64,000 nt of DNA from assembly GCA_030848705.1 (NCBI GenBank), contig CM061238.1, positions 55,033,133-55,097,132 of the forward strand, in the 5' to 3' direction. The position numbers were made by a program, and so were the translations under genes. Source of the stretch: Heracleum sosnowskyi (taxonomy: Eukaryota; Streptophyta; Magnoliopsida; Apiales; Apiaceae). The notes under the pieces are model-generated. The model searched no databases. It saw only the letters and a list, made by a program, of their open reading frames with translations, and had not been told where the DNA came from. Position 1 is the stretch's first letter; each line of letters opens with the position of its first letter. This document shows, piece by piece, positions 1 through 12,338 of the stretch.

Positions 1-1210
1 TCTCTGGACTACTGTTAATAACGCTCCTCCGCAACCGGAACCTCAAGCCTCCAACCCGCGAGTAAAGCGAGTGATTGACATGATCATAGGAGGTGATTCC
101 CCCATGGAAGAAACTCACGAAGTGCTTCCGGTAGAGACTTCGCAAAGAGCCTTTCGGTACTCAGGAACTCCTATTTCTTTTACGGATGCTGACTACCCTG
201 AAGGGAATGTATGCCGTAGTGGTCCTTTTACGGTCCAATTGGATATTGTTGACCAGGATGTTAGGAAGGTGCTTATAGATAATGGTTCTTCAGTAGACAT
301 AATCTTACGACACACCTTGAGAAGAATGATTCTAGATGGACAAGAGGAGAAACAGAAAGCCGAAGACATGCGAGGGCCACTCTACGGCTTCGAAAATAAT
401 GTTGTACCCATCCAGGGAACCATTGATTTGCCTACAACATTTGGAACCTCCCCTCAAGAGGTAACTGCTCTAGTCAAGTATTACATAATTGATATTGCTT
501 CTTCATATAATGTTATCATTGGAAGACCTATTTTGTTTTTCTTGTGGTATAGTCTTGGCCCCCCACATGAAAGTCAAATTCCCTACGGCATGGGGCCCTG
601 GGGAATTAAGATCAGACAGTGAAACTTCTCGCCTCTGTTATTCCGTTTCTTTGTGTTTAGCCCAAACAAACCCTAAAAAAAAATGTTTTGGAGAACCGAG
701 AGAAGGCTCTTCTTCAGGAAAAAATAACAGATCATCTAAATCTCCCTCTGAACAAGTTCTCTTGATTGAAGATTCAGAGCATGACCCTCGAGAGTCTAGT
801 GAAAACCATAATCTCTCCCAATTTCCACGAGCTATTCCCGGAGAACCCACCGAATCAGTGGAGTTGTATGAAGGAGATCCAGTCTAGAACCCCCTATGAA
901 GGAAAAGTTAGTGGCCCTGCTGAGAGAATATGTAGAATATGTAGAATATGCCCGGTTTAGATGAGTCTGTAGTTGTACATAGACTTCATATTAACCCCGA
1001 GAAAGGGACAATGAAACAGAAAATGAAGAATTTTGCTCCATAAAGACAGCAAGCCATAGACGAAGAGATCAACAAATTACAAACAACTAACTTCATATAT
1101 GAAATTCAGTTCCCAGAGTGGATAGCCAATGTGGTATTAATGAAAAAGTCCAACGGAAAATGGAGAGTGTGCATTGACTACACTGACTGTAAAAGGCTAA
1201 TTATACAGAC
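1..1210 (+). pseudogene. Tat-like Ty3/gypsy pol fragment (protease to start of RT)
   Basis: A decayed piece of a gypsy polyprotein. The reading frame from about 71 to 622 shows the aspartic protease signature LIDNGSSVDI and, further on, YNVIIGRP. A frameshift near 540 moves the conserved MKVKFPTAWGPGELR stretch into another frame (489-887). From about 940 the RT entry region is visible in pieces (PGLDESVVVHRLHINPE, then KWRVCIDYT) with further frameshifts and stops. The LIDNGSS protease and MKFPT-type spacer are typical of non-chromoviral Tat/Athila elements; Tat fits best. The copy stops abruptly at 1210 where a copia LTR begins, and its start lies outside the window. It is the outermost and probably oldest layer of the nest. 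Confidence 0.75.
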
Positions 1211-1457
1211 TGTTAAGAAGAGAAAATGACATAAAACTGCTTCTATTATGTTCACAGAATACACAGGCATCTACTACATGAATATGTAGATTCAAATGAC
1301 AATAACTATCTAGATAAGAAACTACCCATAACTTCCTTAAATAAACTTCCACTAACTGCTTCATACTACTACAGACCTATCCTTTTATTTAACTCATAAT
1401 AGAGCATACACATGCTCCTAAATAATAGCTACTACTGTTTGAATCAATTATCCAACA
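1211..1457 (-). repeat. Short copia LTR (3' LTR of remnant F)
   Basis: A 247-bp segment running TGTTAAGAAG to ATCCAACA on the plus strand. Read on the minus strand it starts TGTTGG directly after a purine tract AAGGGGGAG, the expected polypurine tract next to a 3' LTR. The pol end of the same element abuts at 1458. The outer edge is inferred only from the TG dinucleotide and the loss of gypsy similarity; no target duplication was confirmed. Confidence 0.55.
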
Positions 1458-1561
1458 CTCCCCCTTGATTCAAATGTACAAACTCCCAACACTGATCTGA
1501 AGAACTGGTGTTTTGCGAGAGGAAGAGATTTGGTGAATATATCTGTTGTGTTAATCCCAAA
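1458..1561 (-). pseudogene. C-terminal end of copia pol (remnant F)
   Basis: On the minus strand this encodes the last residues of a copia RNase H: TTDIFTKSLPLAKHQFFR followed by LGVC and a stop just before the polypurine tract. DIFTKSLP is the conserved copia pol terminus. Everything upstream is missing because the E LTR abuts at about 1562. Only the tail of pol plus one LTR remain, so this is a relic. Confidence 0.65.
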
Positions 1562-2547
1562 TGACCTAACAGAATTGTAGAAGGGGGGGGGGTTGAATAC
1601 AATTATGGATATTTTTAAACTTAAAACAACTTTTAAATAACTTAACACAGAAAATAAAAACACACAAGCAAATATAAAATTTCAGTTCGATGTTTTGAGG
1701 ATCCAACTGAGATGTTTTTATTGCGGGAATAATCTGTGTTACAAACGTAGCACAGCTGCTCAGTTCTTAATGTAGAGTGAGAGTGCTCTTGAAAGAAAGC
1801 TAATACAAAATGATTATATCTCACTTCTTACAATAAAATGAACTGCTACACTTGGTTATATATATTCCAAGTTTACAATGCTATTTTTGGCTACTCTAAA
1901 ATGTACTAAGGGTAACCGCCAGTAGCTTGCTTTTCATTCCTTTTGTCCAATGGTCCTTGGAGATCTTGTCTTTTGTCTTCATGCTTATTATGATCACACT
2001 CAAGAACCTAATTGGAAATTGGAATGTTTCCTCATTCCCAGTGACCATTTTAATGGCTCCCAATGCAAAGTACACTTCTACATCACCTTTTGATCTGTCA
2101 GAAAATTGTCACTATCATTTTGTCAACTGTTCAGAAAAGTGAAAGTGATTCGTTGATAGTAGTGAGATGTATTTCGTTGATGGATTTATTCTTTATTCCG
2201 TTGATGGTACATTATTCATTCCGTTGATAGTGTAATCTCCATTCCGTTGACATGTCTTCACTTATGCAAAATTACAAGGCACATCATATTTACAATTAAC
2301 TAACCTATTTTGCCTATCTAGTACTTAGTCAACATGACTTAGAAAACCTATCTAATACCTACAACAAATGCCTATCAAGTAGTGAAGTATTGTATAGTGC
2401 AATTGCTACATTACTCATTTCGTTGATGAGCTACCTGTCAACAAAAGCTGCAAAGCATACCATTTCGTTGACAGTTACAAAAGTGACTTAACACAAAATC
2501 TACTAAGTGTTTTTATAATTATCATCAAGAACAACATATTCCTAACA
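1562..2547 (-). repeat. 3' LTR of Sirevirus E
   Basis: On the minus strand it begins TGTTAGGAATATG right after the purine tract GGGGAGAT (2548-2555), in the same context as the A and B 3' LTRs. It ends with a C-rich run followed by TTCTACAATTC, very like the end of the C LTR. It contains seven copies of TTCGTTGA or TTCCGTTGA between about 2145 and 2485, a motif seen again in the E spacer at 37080-37215. The far edge (1562) rests on a TG dinucleotide only and is approximate. A run of ten G lies at 1583-1592. Confidence 0.6.
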
Positions 2548-2561
2548 ATCTCCCCAATTTA

Positions 2562-2800
2562 CACTACGCCATAGATTGCTTATAGCAACCCCCAAACTGT
2601 GTTACCATAGACCCGTTTTAAAGTTACCATAGGCCAAAACTGGGCTATAGTAACACCAAAGCTGTGTTACGTTCTCAGCAGTAACTACAGGTATCTAAGG
2701 TAACATAAAACCACAGCCTATGGTAACATAGCAAATGTGGTTGCAAAAAACCTCTATAGTAACATCTTAAACATTCTATAGTAACATAGTTTGTGTGTTA
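2562..2800. repeat. Left terminus and subterminal repeats of CACTA-1
   Basis: Besides the 15-bp terminal repeat, this stretch holds about seven copies in both orientations of a CTATGGTAACA-like unit (for example near 2602, 2623, 2645, 2720, 2755 and 2777). Such arrays are the known binding sites of the accessory TnpA-type protein in En/Spm-like elements. Confidence 0.75.
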
Positions 2801-2829
2801 CAATAGATGATACAAATTTGCACAACAGT

Positions 2830-2960
2830 GGGGCCCACACGTGGGATCCCCACGTTGGACCCCCACGTGGGACCCCACGTGGGACCCCCACGTGGGGCCC
2901 ACATGTGGGGCCCACTTCTGGGTAGGGGCCACATGCGGGGCCCACTTTTTGTGCCTGCAG
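2830..2960. repeat. GC-rich CACGTG palindrome cluster inside CACTA-1
   Basis: Four exact CACGTG palindromes at 2838-2843, 2864-2869, 2876-2881 and 2889-2894, followed by CACATGTG, in a GGGCCCAC-rich background. It is an imperfect minisatellite in a very AT-rich neighbourhood. CACGTG is the plant G-box core, but no function is shown here. Confidence 0.7.
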
Positions 2961-3281
2961 TGGGGCCCACCTGCTCACTGTTCAAGGTCTATTGTAACAC
3001 CTAATATTACCTACTGCAACACCTAATATTATCTAATGCAACACATACAGTGATAAATATAATAGCCTATTGCAACACACATTTTACCTATTGTAACACC
3101 ATAAATGTAACCAAATAAAAATGCACCAACAGAATATTTAATTCCCATAAAACAAACCAACAACAATTCTAATCCAAAAGCAACTACATCAAAATCCAAA
3201 CCAACAATTCAAATCCACCAGCAATACATCAAATCCACCAGCAGTTTTATACATAACTAAAATAGACAAAGCAATAGAAGT

Positions 3282-5667
3282 CTAAGAGCTAGGTCCATTG
3301 GTCATAGGAGTACCATCACCTACTGTGTCACTGGAAATCGTCGCACAGATTTCACCAATATCAACATTCAGAGTGGGGTTTGCTTCAGCTAATTTTTTTA
3401 GGGCCAATGTCAAGTTGTCCTGGACCTTCCGATTGATCTTGCCATCCACTTCAGCGCAGACCTTCTGGTTTACCTTTGCTTCCACTTCGACAGCAACTTC
3501 CTGCCTTATCTTTTTTGTCAGCTCTTGCACGTATGAATCGGTTGGAGCTGGAGCTGAAGTAGAAGTTTTGAGACACTTCGGGTCATGTCTTCCTATAAGC
3601 CAACCTCGACCATGAGATTTTTTTGCACACGAAACTAGTTCGTCAAGACCATCAAGCCATTCTGATGATCCGAGTTTCTTGTTAATTGTATCCTAGAAAA
3701 TAATTCTAAGTCAATATATGAAAATGAAAATGGACTGTAAAGATGAAATATGGACTGTAAAGATGAAATATGGACTGTAAATATGAATTGTTACTTACAA
3801 TTCTGAACTCCATCACATCAGGATTAGATTGGTATTTTCGTCCAGGCTTGCGCTTACGAGTTTTGGCAAAAATCTTTGCATAATATAGGTCGTCATCTGG
3901 CTGCTCGCCATCTGGCTGCTGGTCATCTGGCTGCTGGTCATCTGGCTGCTCATCATCTGGCTGCTTGTTTTTCTTGCAAAAATTAATAACCAATATGCAA
4001 AAATTAAGAACCAACCTTTCTGAACAGAAACTTATGATGTGACACAATCCTAGATGGAAAGAAATAAGCGTTTAATCTAAACTATAAACTACTAGATAAA
4101 AACTTGTAAACTGAAATTAAATTAAAGAGAATCCATTTTTCACAGATTTATATTAAATTAAATTAAAGAGAAGCAATTTTCTTAACTATAATTCACGACT
4201 CTAAAAAAGATTGACATTTTATTTTTTGACAATCCTGAGTAATTTTATAATTACATAAACTAATCCATTTTCAGTGGGGGCTTAGCTTAGCAACTAGATG
4301 ATTTAAATTAAATTAAAGAGAATCCATTTTCACAGATTTATATTAAATTAAATTATAGAGAAGCAATTTTCTTAACTATAATTCACCACTCTAAAAAAGA
4401 TTGACATTTTATAATTTTTAACTAGATTGACAATCCTTTGTATTGATTGACTCGCAACAGGATTGATAATAAATTTTCAGGAACTTACCATCTTGTGTTC
4501 AATTTGAGAAAATAGTTTGGGGCCAGCAGTGTGTGTGTCTGTGTATTGACGACGACTTTTAGCATTTCTTTCAGCCCTCTTCTGCAAAAAAACATGAAAA
4601 AGAGCACTAGTTTATGTCACTGAAAATTGAACAAATGGCAAACCTGTAGAAAACAACACCTTTTTATACATAAAAATTATACCTGAATTTCAGGATCTCC
4701 CCAAAATTTTAGGAGCAGCTTAAATTCCTCAAGTGGAATCTCATCCGGCTTATTTTCTAGCCTCTCCTCATCAGTTGCATACGCAGTATAATGACTGCTC
4801 TTTATTCGACTCTTGTACCCCTTCCAACTCTGTTGAATTGTCTTCCATGACCATGTTTTTAATTCCTCGGGAATAATATAGCGTTGCTTACATATAAATC
4901 AGATATAAAATGGAATAAGTTAGTCTAAAATGCTATATGACCAACATTATTTACATGAAGCTAGTTAAAGTTTAATGATTACCTTAACATAATTCCACAG
5001 GGTATTCTTTAGATTTTCAGGAACATGTTCCCAAGATGCATAAGTCAGTGGCACACACCTCTTTAGTGTCCCCAGAAAGTGACTCAATTCTGAAACATTT
5101 TTATCGTCATCTGAAACAGGCTGGCACTTTTTATTCATGGAGATGACTACCCTTTTCTCAAACGGCCTTGTATGTACCTTATCCATCCTCGTTTTCCCTC
5201 GTAATCTCTTAGGAACTTTGACTTAAGTACCGAGTTCAAAACATATAAAAAGTTAAATCAAAACACTATTATGTAATTGCCTTGTTTCACAAAGGAATAA
5301 CATGAAAATGATTCAAGTAAATACACATAAAAATGATTCAAGTAAATACACATATTTATATTGACATGCATATGAATTAATACTAATGTATACAAGTATT
5401 AAATCAAATAAACGAAGATAAACCTGCTTCAACTTCTTCCATTTCAATGTCTGGCAGGTCAGTTTCCGGAACTTTGTCATTTTTAGTTCCACTTCCAGTT
5501 GCAATCGCTGATGCAGCTTCTTTTTGTTTGCGTTCCCGCATAGCAAGATAATCCACCATTGATCCAAGTCCTTGACAACATGGTAACTGTGTTTTTGCAG
5601 GTTCCACCATACCTGAATTTGCCGACGCCTCATTCTTATCATTCTGAGTGGAACCATTTAGGCTCAA
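3282..5667 (-). CDS. TNP1-like (Transposase_24) accessory transposase gene of CACTA-1
   Basis: A spliced minus-strand gene. I read six exons with GT/AG borders: 5667-5424, 5221-4983, 4886-4683, 4581-4489, 3972-3799 and 3692-3282. Their sum is 1365 nt, a whole number of codons, and phases agree at every junction, ending in a stop. Exon 2 carries RGKTRMDKVHTRPFEKR and a WEHVPENLK stretch, exon 3 has KGYKSRIKSSHYTAY and TDEERL, and exon 4 the TDTHTAGPKLFS block. These are hallmarks of the plant En/Spm Ptta/TNP1 family. Exon 5 encodes QPDDQ repeats; exon 6 ends in a helical, coiled-coil-like tail with LKKLAEANP. The true start is unresolved: the open frame begins at a TTG after a stop, so an upstream exon is likely. 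By family knowledge it binds the subterminal repeats. Confidence 0.75.
3895..3965 (-). repeat. In-frame tandem repeat in CACTA-1 gene (QPDDQ units)
   Basis: A 15-bp unit (plus strand CATCTGGCTGCTGGT and variants) is repeated about five times, encoding runs of Q-P-D-D on the minus strand within exon 5 of the transposase-like gene. Confidence 0.75.
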
Positions 5668-5804
5668 CCACCAAGCTCAACCACCAAAATAGTTGGGTAA
5701 GTAAAACATAACTAAATAACCAGAAAACAAATTGACTCGTACTACAAAGTTAATTGATTATATAGATTTTGCGCATATACAGAAAAATAGAGACCAAGGG
5801 GTAG

Positions 5805-5892
5805 AGAGATGGATAACGAGACAGAGAGATGGAGAGAGAGACACAAAGAGAGAGACAAAGAGATACAAAGAGAGAGACAGAAAGAGGGGGGG

Positions 5893-5931
<39 letters not shown>

Positions 5932-5942
5932 GGAGAGAGAAA
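5805..5942. repeat. GA-rich microsatellite
   Basis: Mostly (GA)n with scattered A/G interruptions and a run of G. It lies upstream of the CACTA-1 gene on its minus strand, so it would be a CT-rich tract in the promoter or 5' untranslated region. Apparent ORFs here are repeat artefacts. Confidence 0.85.
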
Positions 5943-6700
5943 ATTGAAGCATGCAACACAGATTATACATAAATCGAAGCATATAAAGTAAGATAAAGTA
6001 AGATCTATACCTTAATTAAACAAAGCTCGAACCCTAATTGAAATCTTCAACCAAACCTCGACTGACCAGCTCGAACCCTAATTGAATCGTAAAACCAAGC
6101 TTCGCTTGACTAGCTCGAACCCTAATTGAACCCTAATTGAACTGCTATTGCGGCTGAGTTTACATTTTGAGAGAGAGAGAATGAAGAAAGAACTGAGAGA
6201 GAGAGAGAATGAAGAATGAAGCGGCTGTGTCTTTACTTTCCCCCCTTTCCAATTTTTCATTTTGCCGCTCGTGTCTCCTTTTGTTTTGCTAAGTTTGCCG
6301 CTCGTGTTTTGCCACTCAGCACAGTATTTACTTTCTTTTTTTAATTTTGTAAATATTATCAATTTATTTTAATTTCTTGAAATTAAAATATAATGTTAAA
6401 TTTATTATTTTCATAATTTTGTAATAATTCACAATTTATACATAACTTAGTTTTCCTTATACATAATTTATTAAATTTTTTTAATGAATTTAGGTTAAAT
6501 TTAATAATTTTTTGATATTATTTTATTTAAAAACCTTTTTATTTGAAATTTATAAACAAAAGGTAATATTTATGAAAAATCAATAATTTAATTATTTGAT
6601 GGAATATTACGTTTTAAAATGATAATTTCAACAATTTTGTCAAAATTAATTATTTTCTAAATTCAAATAATTATTAAATCATTAATTTTAAATAACATAA
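5943..6700. other. Upstream region of the CACTA-1 gene, no gene seen
   Basis: Contains short duplicated units (AGCTCGAACCCTAATTGAA repeated near 6025, 6068 and 6111), a second GA stretch near 6165-6210, then about 350 bp of extremely AT-rich sequence. It may hold the promoter of the transposase-like gene. I see no coding capacity. Confidence 0.5.
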
Positions 6701-6907
6701 AAATTTTGTTTATGAATACCCTATGGTAACACATCACATGGTGTTACCCACTGTTAACACCTTTATAGCTATAGTAACATACTTTTGAGGATTTGGTAAC
6801 ACCACAATCACAAGGTTGCGATAGCTCAAAAATGTCATACCTATGGTAACATCCTTAGTGGTAACACCCATGCCCAAAAGTTGCAATAGGTCATCTATGG
6901 CGTAGTG
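6700..6907. repeat. Right terminus and subterminal repeats of CACTA-1
   Basis: Holds copies of the same TATGGTAACA unit as the left end (near 6722, 6769, 6842) plus GGTAACACC variants, then the 15-bp terminal inverted repeat ending GTAGTG at 6907 and the target duplication TTA. Confidence 0.75.
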
Positions 6908-7091
6908 TTATGACTGATAGAATAACAGCCATAAATCAAGAGCCTTGATGATAACAAAAACACTTAAACAAATTACAAATTACAAAAGTAGAAATTGTAT
7001 TGAGCTTCATGATACTTTAAAATTTATTGAAAACAAAGTAGAAATTCTTACAACACAAGTGCACAGAGTTGCTCCTCTAGCCTGAGCAGAT

Positions 7092-7619
7092 TTACCATCT
7101 TTGTCTCTGTGGCCTTGTTTTCTTCCCATTCTTAGCATTGTTCTCTTCAATTTGAGCTTGAAGCCTCCTGTAGAAAATCTTCTCTTCTTCATCTTGTTTA
7201 CCCAACTTGGATTGCATGAATCTTAGAGTTTCATTAGATGACTTTTCCAATTGGTCCTCTATTCTGAAGAATCTCCTACAGTTGTCCTTGTCTCTGAATT
7301 CCATCATCTAAAAGGGTTGGAGATGAATTTTCTTTCTTGTTTGAGGGACCTTTAAAATTCTGGGAAGTGCATCAGGCTTGTTCCAGCTAGCTTTTACTTG
7401 ACAAATCTTGGAGACAACCTCAGACTTAGCAGTTTTGGTGAACCCAAAGTCTTTCTTTAAGCACTTTAACACCACTAACAATGTCTGATAATCCTCTCCT
7501 AGAATTCTGTGTAGAGGCCAAATCTGTTCCCTTCCACCCTTGTAGACAAACACTAATCTCTCTGGTAGTTTATGAGTAGCTCATATTCCTCTCACTTCCA
7601 CCAAGTCATCGAGATATAG
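7092..7619 (-). pseudogene. C-terminal part of ORF3 of Sirevirus E
   Basis: Read on the minus strand from 7619, a short broken stretch leads into VFVYKGGREQIWPLHRILG and continues to a stop at 7308. The same frame reopens at once and runs to 7092, ending in a helical, charge-rich tail (EEEKIFYRRLQAQIEEN). Position and layout match the C-terminal end of the A and B ORF3 proteins, but sequence similarity is weak, as expected for a different family. The in-frame stop at 7308 and the LTR insertion at 7620 make it a pseudogene. The 180 bp between this and CACTA-1 are E 3' untranslated sequence. Confidence 0.6.
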
Positions 7620-9964
7620 TGTGACGCCCCCAAATCCGGGGTCAGGGAATTTGGTCGTCACGCTAAAATCTCAATTTAAACACAACCTGTTAAATATTAA
7701 ACCAATACAAATATAACATCTGCGACCCCAACTCTACCAAGAATCTTTAAGGCTATAGTGCTAGAAACAAGAATCCAAAAATCTCACAAACTTTAACTTC
7801 CTTTTACAACAATCTCTTTGCATAAATTCTATAACACTAGTATAACTTCGATAAGAAGTATACCAGGCAAACTAATCTTATACAATATAGTATTTACTAG
7901 AAATCAACTTTATACAATAACCTAACACTAAATCCAAATGCTCTGCATCAACTCGTCTTCCCAACGTCATCTTGACTCTTCTCGATCCATAGTTATGCAA
8001 TTAAATACTGTCAATCTACCTTCTGGAGGGCTAAAAAGGTGAAACAAGCAAGAGTGAGCAAAAGGCTCAGCAAGTATAAATAAAACTGCACAAGATGAAA
8101 TAATGATACAACAATGGCAATGTATAGACAAAAATGAACTCAGCTGGCCAAAGACAATGGCAATATATGAAAAGAATCAACTTAACTGGAAACTGAACAA
8201 TAATAATAAAATGTGTCAAACTTTAAGTTAGAATTGGATTTTTACTTTGACGCGCGAGTTAAAGTGGATGATCAGTCACACTAAAACTCCAGACAATACC
8301 CACGGTATGTCCAAATACTGAACTGGATCCAAGGCCACTTTGGCCCACATAATACTGATACTCTGACTAGCGTCTGCAGTCCTTAAAACATTTCATTTTC
8401 ATAAAACTTCCAATTCAAGTTGAACAATAGGGTATCTCAATTTCAGGATAATAATGGAAACTGGTTATGAAACAATAATTAAATAGGAAAGAAGAACCTT
8501 GCTTCAAAAGAATACGAGTTGAGTAAACTTGCCTTTGGTCCTTAGCTATTACGTAAAGCCGAAGTACTATGATTCTCCTCTTTTTCTATCTTATGTCGTC
8601 ACAATTCTCTATTCTGATAACTCTTGGTTCCGGCGCATATGCGGTTGCTACGAGTCTGCACTATCGAGATCGTGTTCGCCCAACTATTCACTAGTTAAAT
8701 ATAAGATATACTTTAGCCTTCGGACTTCAACTTCTACATAATATAAATATTTATAAACTTAAGCGAATGTATTTTCTACAGAAAATTGGGCATGACCTAT
8801 TCGTAAAGTGGACATTGCCCTGTTTTAAAACACCAAAACTTTCTAACTTATTCATCCACAATTTAATCCACAATTTATTTAATACTCAAATAATCTGCCT
8901 CGACTCGCAGTAAACATATATGAAATAATTCTGCATTGACTTGCAGTAAACATATAATAAAATAAACATATAAGAAAATAATCTGCCTTGACTTGCACTT
9001 TATCCAGAAATAAGCAATCACGTATACCATTTATCACGTAGCAAGTCAAATAACTAATTCACATAATTTCATATACTTCAGGTAACATATAGCACATGCT
9101 TGGACCGATAACTCTTATAATTATACATATTTAATAGCTACACATTTAACACATAAGCACCTTTCATTCACGTATGCATTTAGACTAGCATATCATATCA
9201 TATACCATTTCCAAATAATATTCATTTTAATAGTCCTGCCGGAAATCCGACAGCACTTCCTCTATTTATATAACAATCCACCTGTTTTAAAGTAATACCA
9301 CAATCAAGAATCAAATTACAAACTAACATATTAATATAACTTAACTTAATCAACCCGAACTCACAATTATAAAATAACATACTCCACCCCATATATCATC
9401 TAAACACATAGCACTTATCAGTTCATATGCCACTATACAATACCAAACTTATTATTAGAAAATAAACATTTAACTCCCGAGACAATCATTAAAAACCAAT
9501 TAATAGCTCGACTCTAAGTATCAACCTTTTCATAGCATTTATAAACTCGGTTAACCACATACCAAATCCAAAGATCATCATAATACATTCACGACTCCAC
9601 AACAATTTACACAAGTCACATGACACGTAATAAAGTTGAAACTCTTTTTGGAAAATATTTGGTCTTCCTTTTATAAAGATTTGAATATAAAAATCTATGG
9701 ATCTAAAAACAATCATTATACTTTAAATCTGATTATCACTCGATTAATTAAAATCAATCAAAACCAACCAATAACTACAACTTAATTCTATCACTACTTA
9801 ACCATCGCAATCTAACCAATTATAACTAGTTTAAACGATAAATATACATAGCAGATAGCAGGTGATCATGCATTTACTCAACACTAGCATACTGATTAGA
9901 CACTTAACTTATTAACATACATAGTAGCACGTAGCATTTAATCACATATATGTGTGTGTGTATA

Positions 9965-10021
<57 letters not shown>

Positions 10022-11744
10022 CACAGAGTCAGAAATAATTAATTAAAATCAAACAACTCATTTACTCGACTAAATCAATCAAGTCAAACATATAATGAAT
10101 AAATAAATATTAAAATAATAAAATAGTTTGAAAATAATAATCAAATTTGATTTATAAATAATCAAAATTAAATAATATCCAATTAATAAAATTCACCAAT
10201 TAACTATTACATTAATTGGTCAATTAAATTAATTTCATTATTATTTAAAATTGATTAAAATAATCAAATTCAATTACTCTTTAACTCTAAGGGTTTTAAA
10301 ACAAATAACAAAATAAATACTTAGATTCTACGAAATTTCGGCATGACCCGTTCGTAAACAGGACTAGCCAGAAATTTTGCATGTACTATGCTGCGCCCCC
10401 AGTCACAGGACGGATAAAATAGTACAGCACAACAATAACCTGTATATTTAATAGTAAATAACAACATAATTACTCAAACATCCACCATAATAATTCCCCA
10501 AGCTGGGAATTAAACCAAATATCAAAATCACTGACCCAACTAATTTACAACTCAACACCAAACTTTAAATAGAACCAACTTTTAAATACATAACTTTACA
10601 ATACACGACTACCGTGTACTTGAAACATTAACGAACTTACGAAAATACAATCCATAATCCAACTCGATATACTAAAATGAATTACTAAAATTAATAAGCT
10701 ACTAAGATTTAAAAGACTACTAAACATAACTAAAATTACAAGTATCTTATAAAGAAAATCTGCACCACACTCTCCTTTATTAAACAAAACCTGCACAACC
10801 AATAAAATATTAAATAATACCAAAAACAGTTAAACATTGAAATATATATATATACCAACTAAAAAGACTTTCTGTCAAAAAAATCCCTTTAAATACCTAC
10901 ACAATTCAATAAGTATCAATTAATAACAGAAAAACAAGTTTATACACTAACCTCAGACAAACATGGATTTAAAATCCATTTACTAAACAAAACATGATAT
11001 TAATATCATCAATCCTTAATCCAAAAACGAACTATAAACAAGTAATTACCACAACGGATTTCCAAATAACACTCGCATCATATACTTCTAATTACTACAA
11101 AATACGAATCGTAGTTATCATAACTTATCAAATAAAACGGAACATTACTTAACTACTAAAGGAAATGATTTCATACTTAATACGAATTATAACACCACCT
11201 AATCAACAAAACGAATTTATACATAATTATTACAAAACAATTTGTAATTTCATGAATTAATACATAAAAACGAATTATTAAATAATTACTAAAAATGATT
11301 TCATAATTAACACAATTATCAATAAACGAATTATAAAACAATCAATTACTAAGAACGGATTTCTACATACACAATTTAAATAACACAACGAGTTGTATAC
11401 TTAATTATTACCAAAAACCGAATTATTAATCCTCATTTAAACACAAAAATCGAATTTTTACATAGCAATTAAATATAAAAGAAACGAATTCAAATCACAT
11501 ATTAATAACGAGTTTAACAGCACCTAGAACAGATTTCTAGCTATGCCATTCACAAAAACGAATTATTCATTAACAATATATAAACAATTAACAAAAAGAA
11601 AAAGAAAACGAAATGATATAACAAGGTTTTGATTTTATACCCACTAACTCGGAATCGGAACTCACAGGGGCAGGGGATAGTGGCTGCAGTACTACTGGCC
11701 GGAAAACGGACAGCAAGGGCGGCGGGCGGCGGAGAATTGAACGG
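7620..11744 (+). mobile_element. Gypsy-like LTR (probable solo LTR or truncated copy)
   Basis: Starts TGTGACGCCCCCAAATCCGG, a form typical of plant Ty3/gypsy LTRs, immediately after the E ORF3 fragment, and ends where E ORF3 resumes at about 11745. No gag or pol coding sequence is visible in the 4.1 kb; the only open frames are short and random. Two related lines, CATGACCTATTCGTAAA (8791) and CATGACCCGTTCGTAAA (10343), sit inside. The right end is GC-rich (GGCGGCGGGCGGCGG). I could not find a matching CA end or a repeat of the left flank TATAG, so the right border and the solo-LTR reading are uncertain. Confidence 0.45.
9951..10020. repeat. (TA)n microsatellite
   Basis: A TGTGTG lead followed by about 50 bp of nearly pure TA dinucleotides inside the gypsy-like LTR. 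Confidence 0.9.
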
Positions 11745-11824
11745 AAAATGTTCTTTTTCCTAGAATTCTTGTCACCCAATTTAGCACCAAGTTCATACAG
11801 TAATTGGGTGCTAAAGTTATAGTA
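11745..11824 (-). pseudogene. Middle fragment of ORF3 of Sirevirus E
   Basis: On the minus strand this encodes YNFSTQLLYELGAKLGD and RKKNIF. It continues the frame that is interrupted at 23397 by element A, and the last five bases (11820-11824, TAGTA) are the target duplication of A. The fragment then runs into the gypsy-like LTR. Confidence 0.7.
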
Positions 11825-12338
11825 TGTTAGGCCGAATACACAATATATAATCAAATAGATGTATGAGAATAACAATAAGAACACTGTTTATGAACAATAA
11901 ACTGAATGGAATTAAAAACTCCTCTCTCAGTGATGTAAAATATCACAGAGAGCTGCTAGGTTACAAGAATGATAATTCACGTATTCGCATCCCTTTTAGG
12001 GTTAACCTATTTGTGTTTATATAGGACACAGCTACATACAATTCTAATTGATATTCCTATAAATCAGCTATATAATTAATATCAATCTAGAATTGCTTCT
12101 GTCTTCTGTTCCGTTTCCTTAGCCATCTCGATATCTCTTTGCTTATTTCCATCTTCAAAGAATATCGCTTCTAGAATCTTCATTGACTTCACCGACATCT
12201 AAGTAAACTCTGACCATCAGACTTTAACAAACTCTGACTGGTCCTCCAGCTAAACTCTGACTAGTCTTCCAGCTAAACTCTGATAGTTTCCTGGTACTTT
12301 AAACACTGATAAACAAACATCAGCAATTATATCTAACA
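11825..12338 (-). repeat. 3' LTR of Sirevirus A
   Basis: 514 bp, TGTTAGGCCG to ATCTAACA on the plus strand, followed by ATCTCCCCCAA, the complement of the polypurine tract. It holds four copies of AAACTCTGA within 80 bp (12205, 12229, 12252, 12275). Confidence 0.92.

Larger units (their letters stand above)
2562..6907 (-). mobile_element. CACTA DNA transposon 1 (4346 bp)
   Basis: The left end reads CACTACGCCATAGAT and the right end ATCTATGGCGTAGTG, perfect terminal inverted repeats of 15 bp. A 3-bp duplication TTA flanks both ends (2559-2561 and 6908-6910), as expected for CACTA (En/Spm) elements. Both subterminal regions carry many copies of a TATGGTAAC-type repeat. Inside is a minus-strand multi-exon gene of the TNP1/Transposase_24 type, but I see no gene for the main TnpD-like transposase, so the copy would need a partner. 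It sits in E between ORF3 and the 3' LTR. Confidence 0.88.

Noticed and set aside
2754..3026. Gly/Pro/His-rich ORFs around the CACGTG cluster
   Set aside because: Products of a minisatellite read in several frames; no start context or homology.
5732..5991. Overlapping ORFs on both strands rich in E/R or S/L
   Set aside because: They are translations of the GA/CT microsatellite and carry no conserved sequence.
7620..11744. Complete gypsy retrotransposon
   Set aside because: No gag, protease, RT or integrase motif on either strand; only LTR-like sequence.
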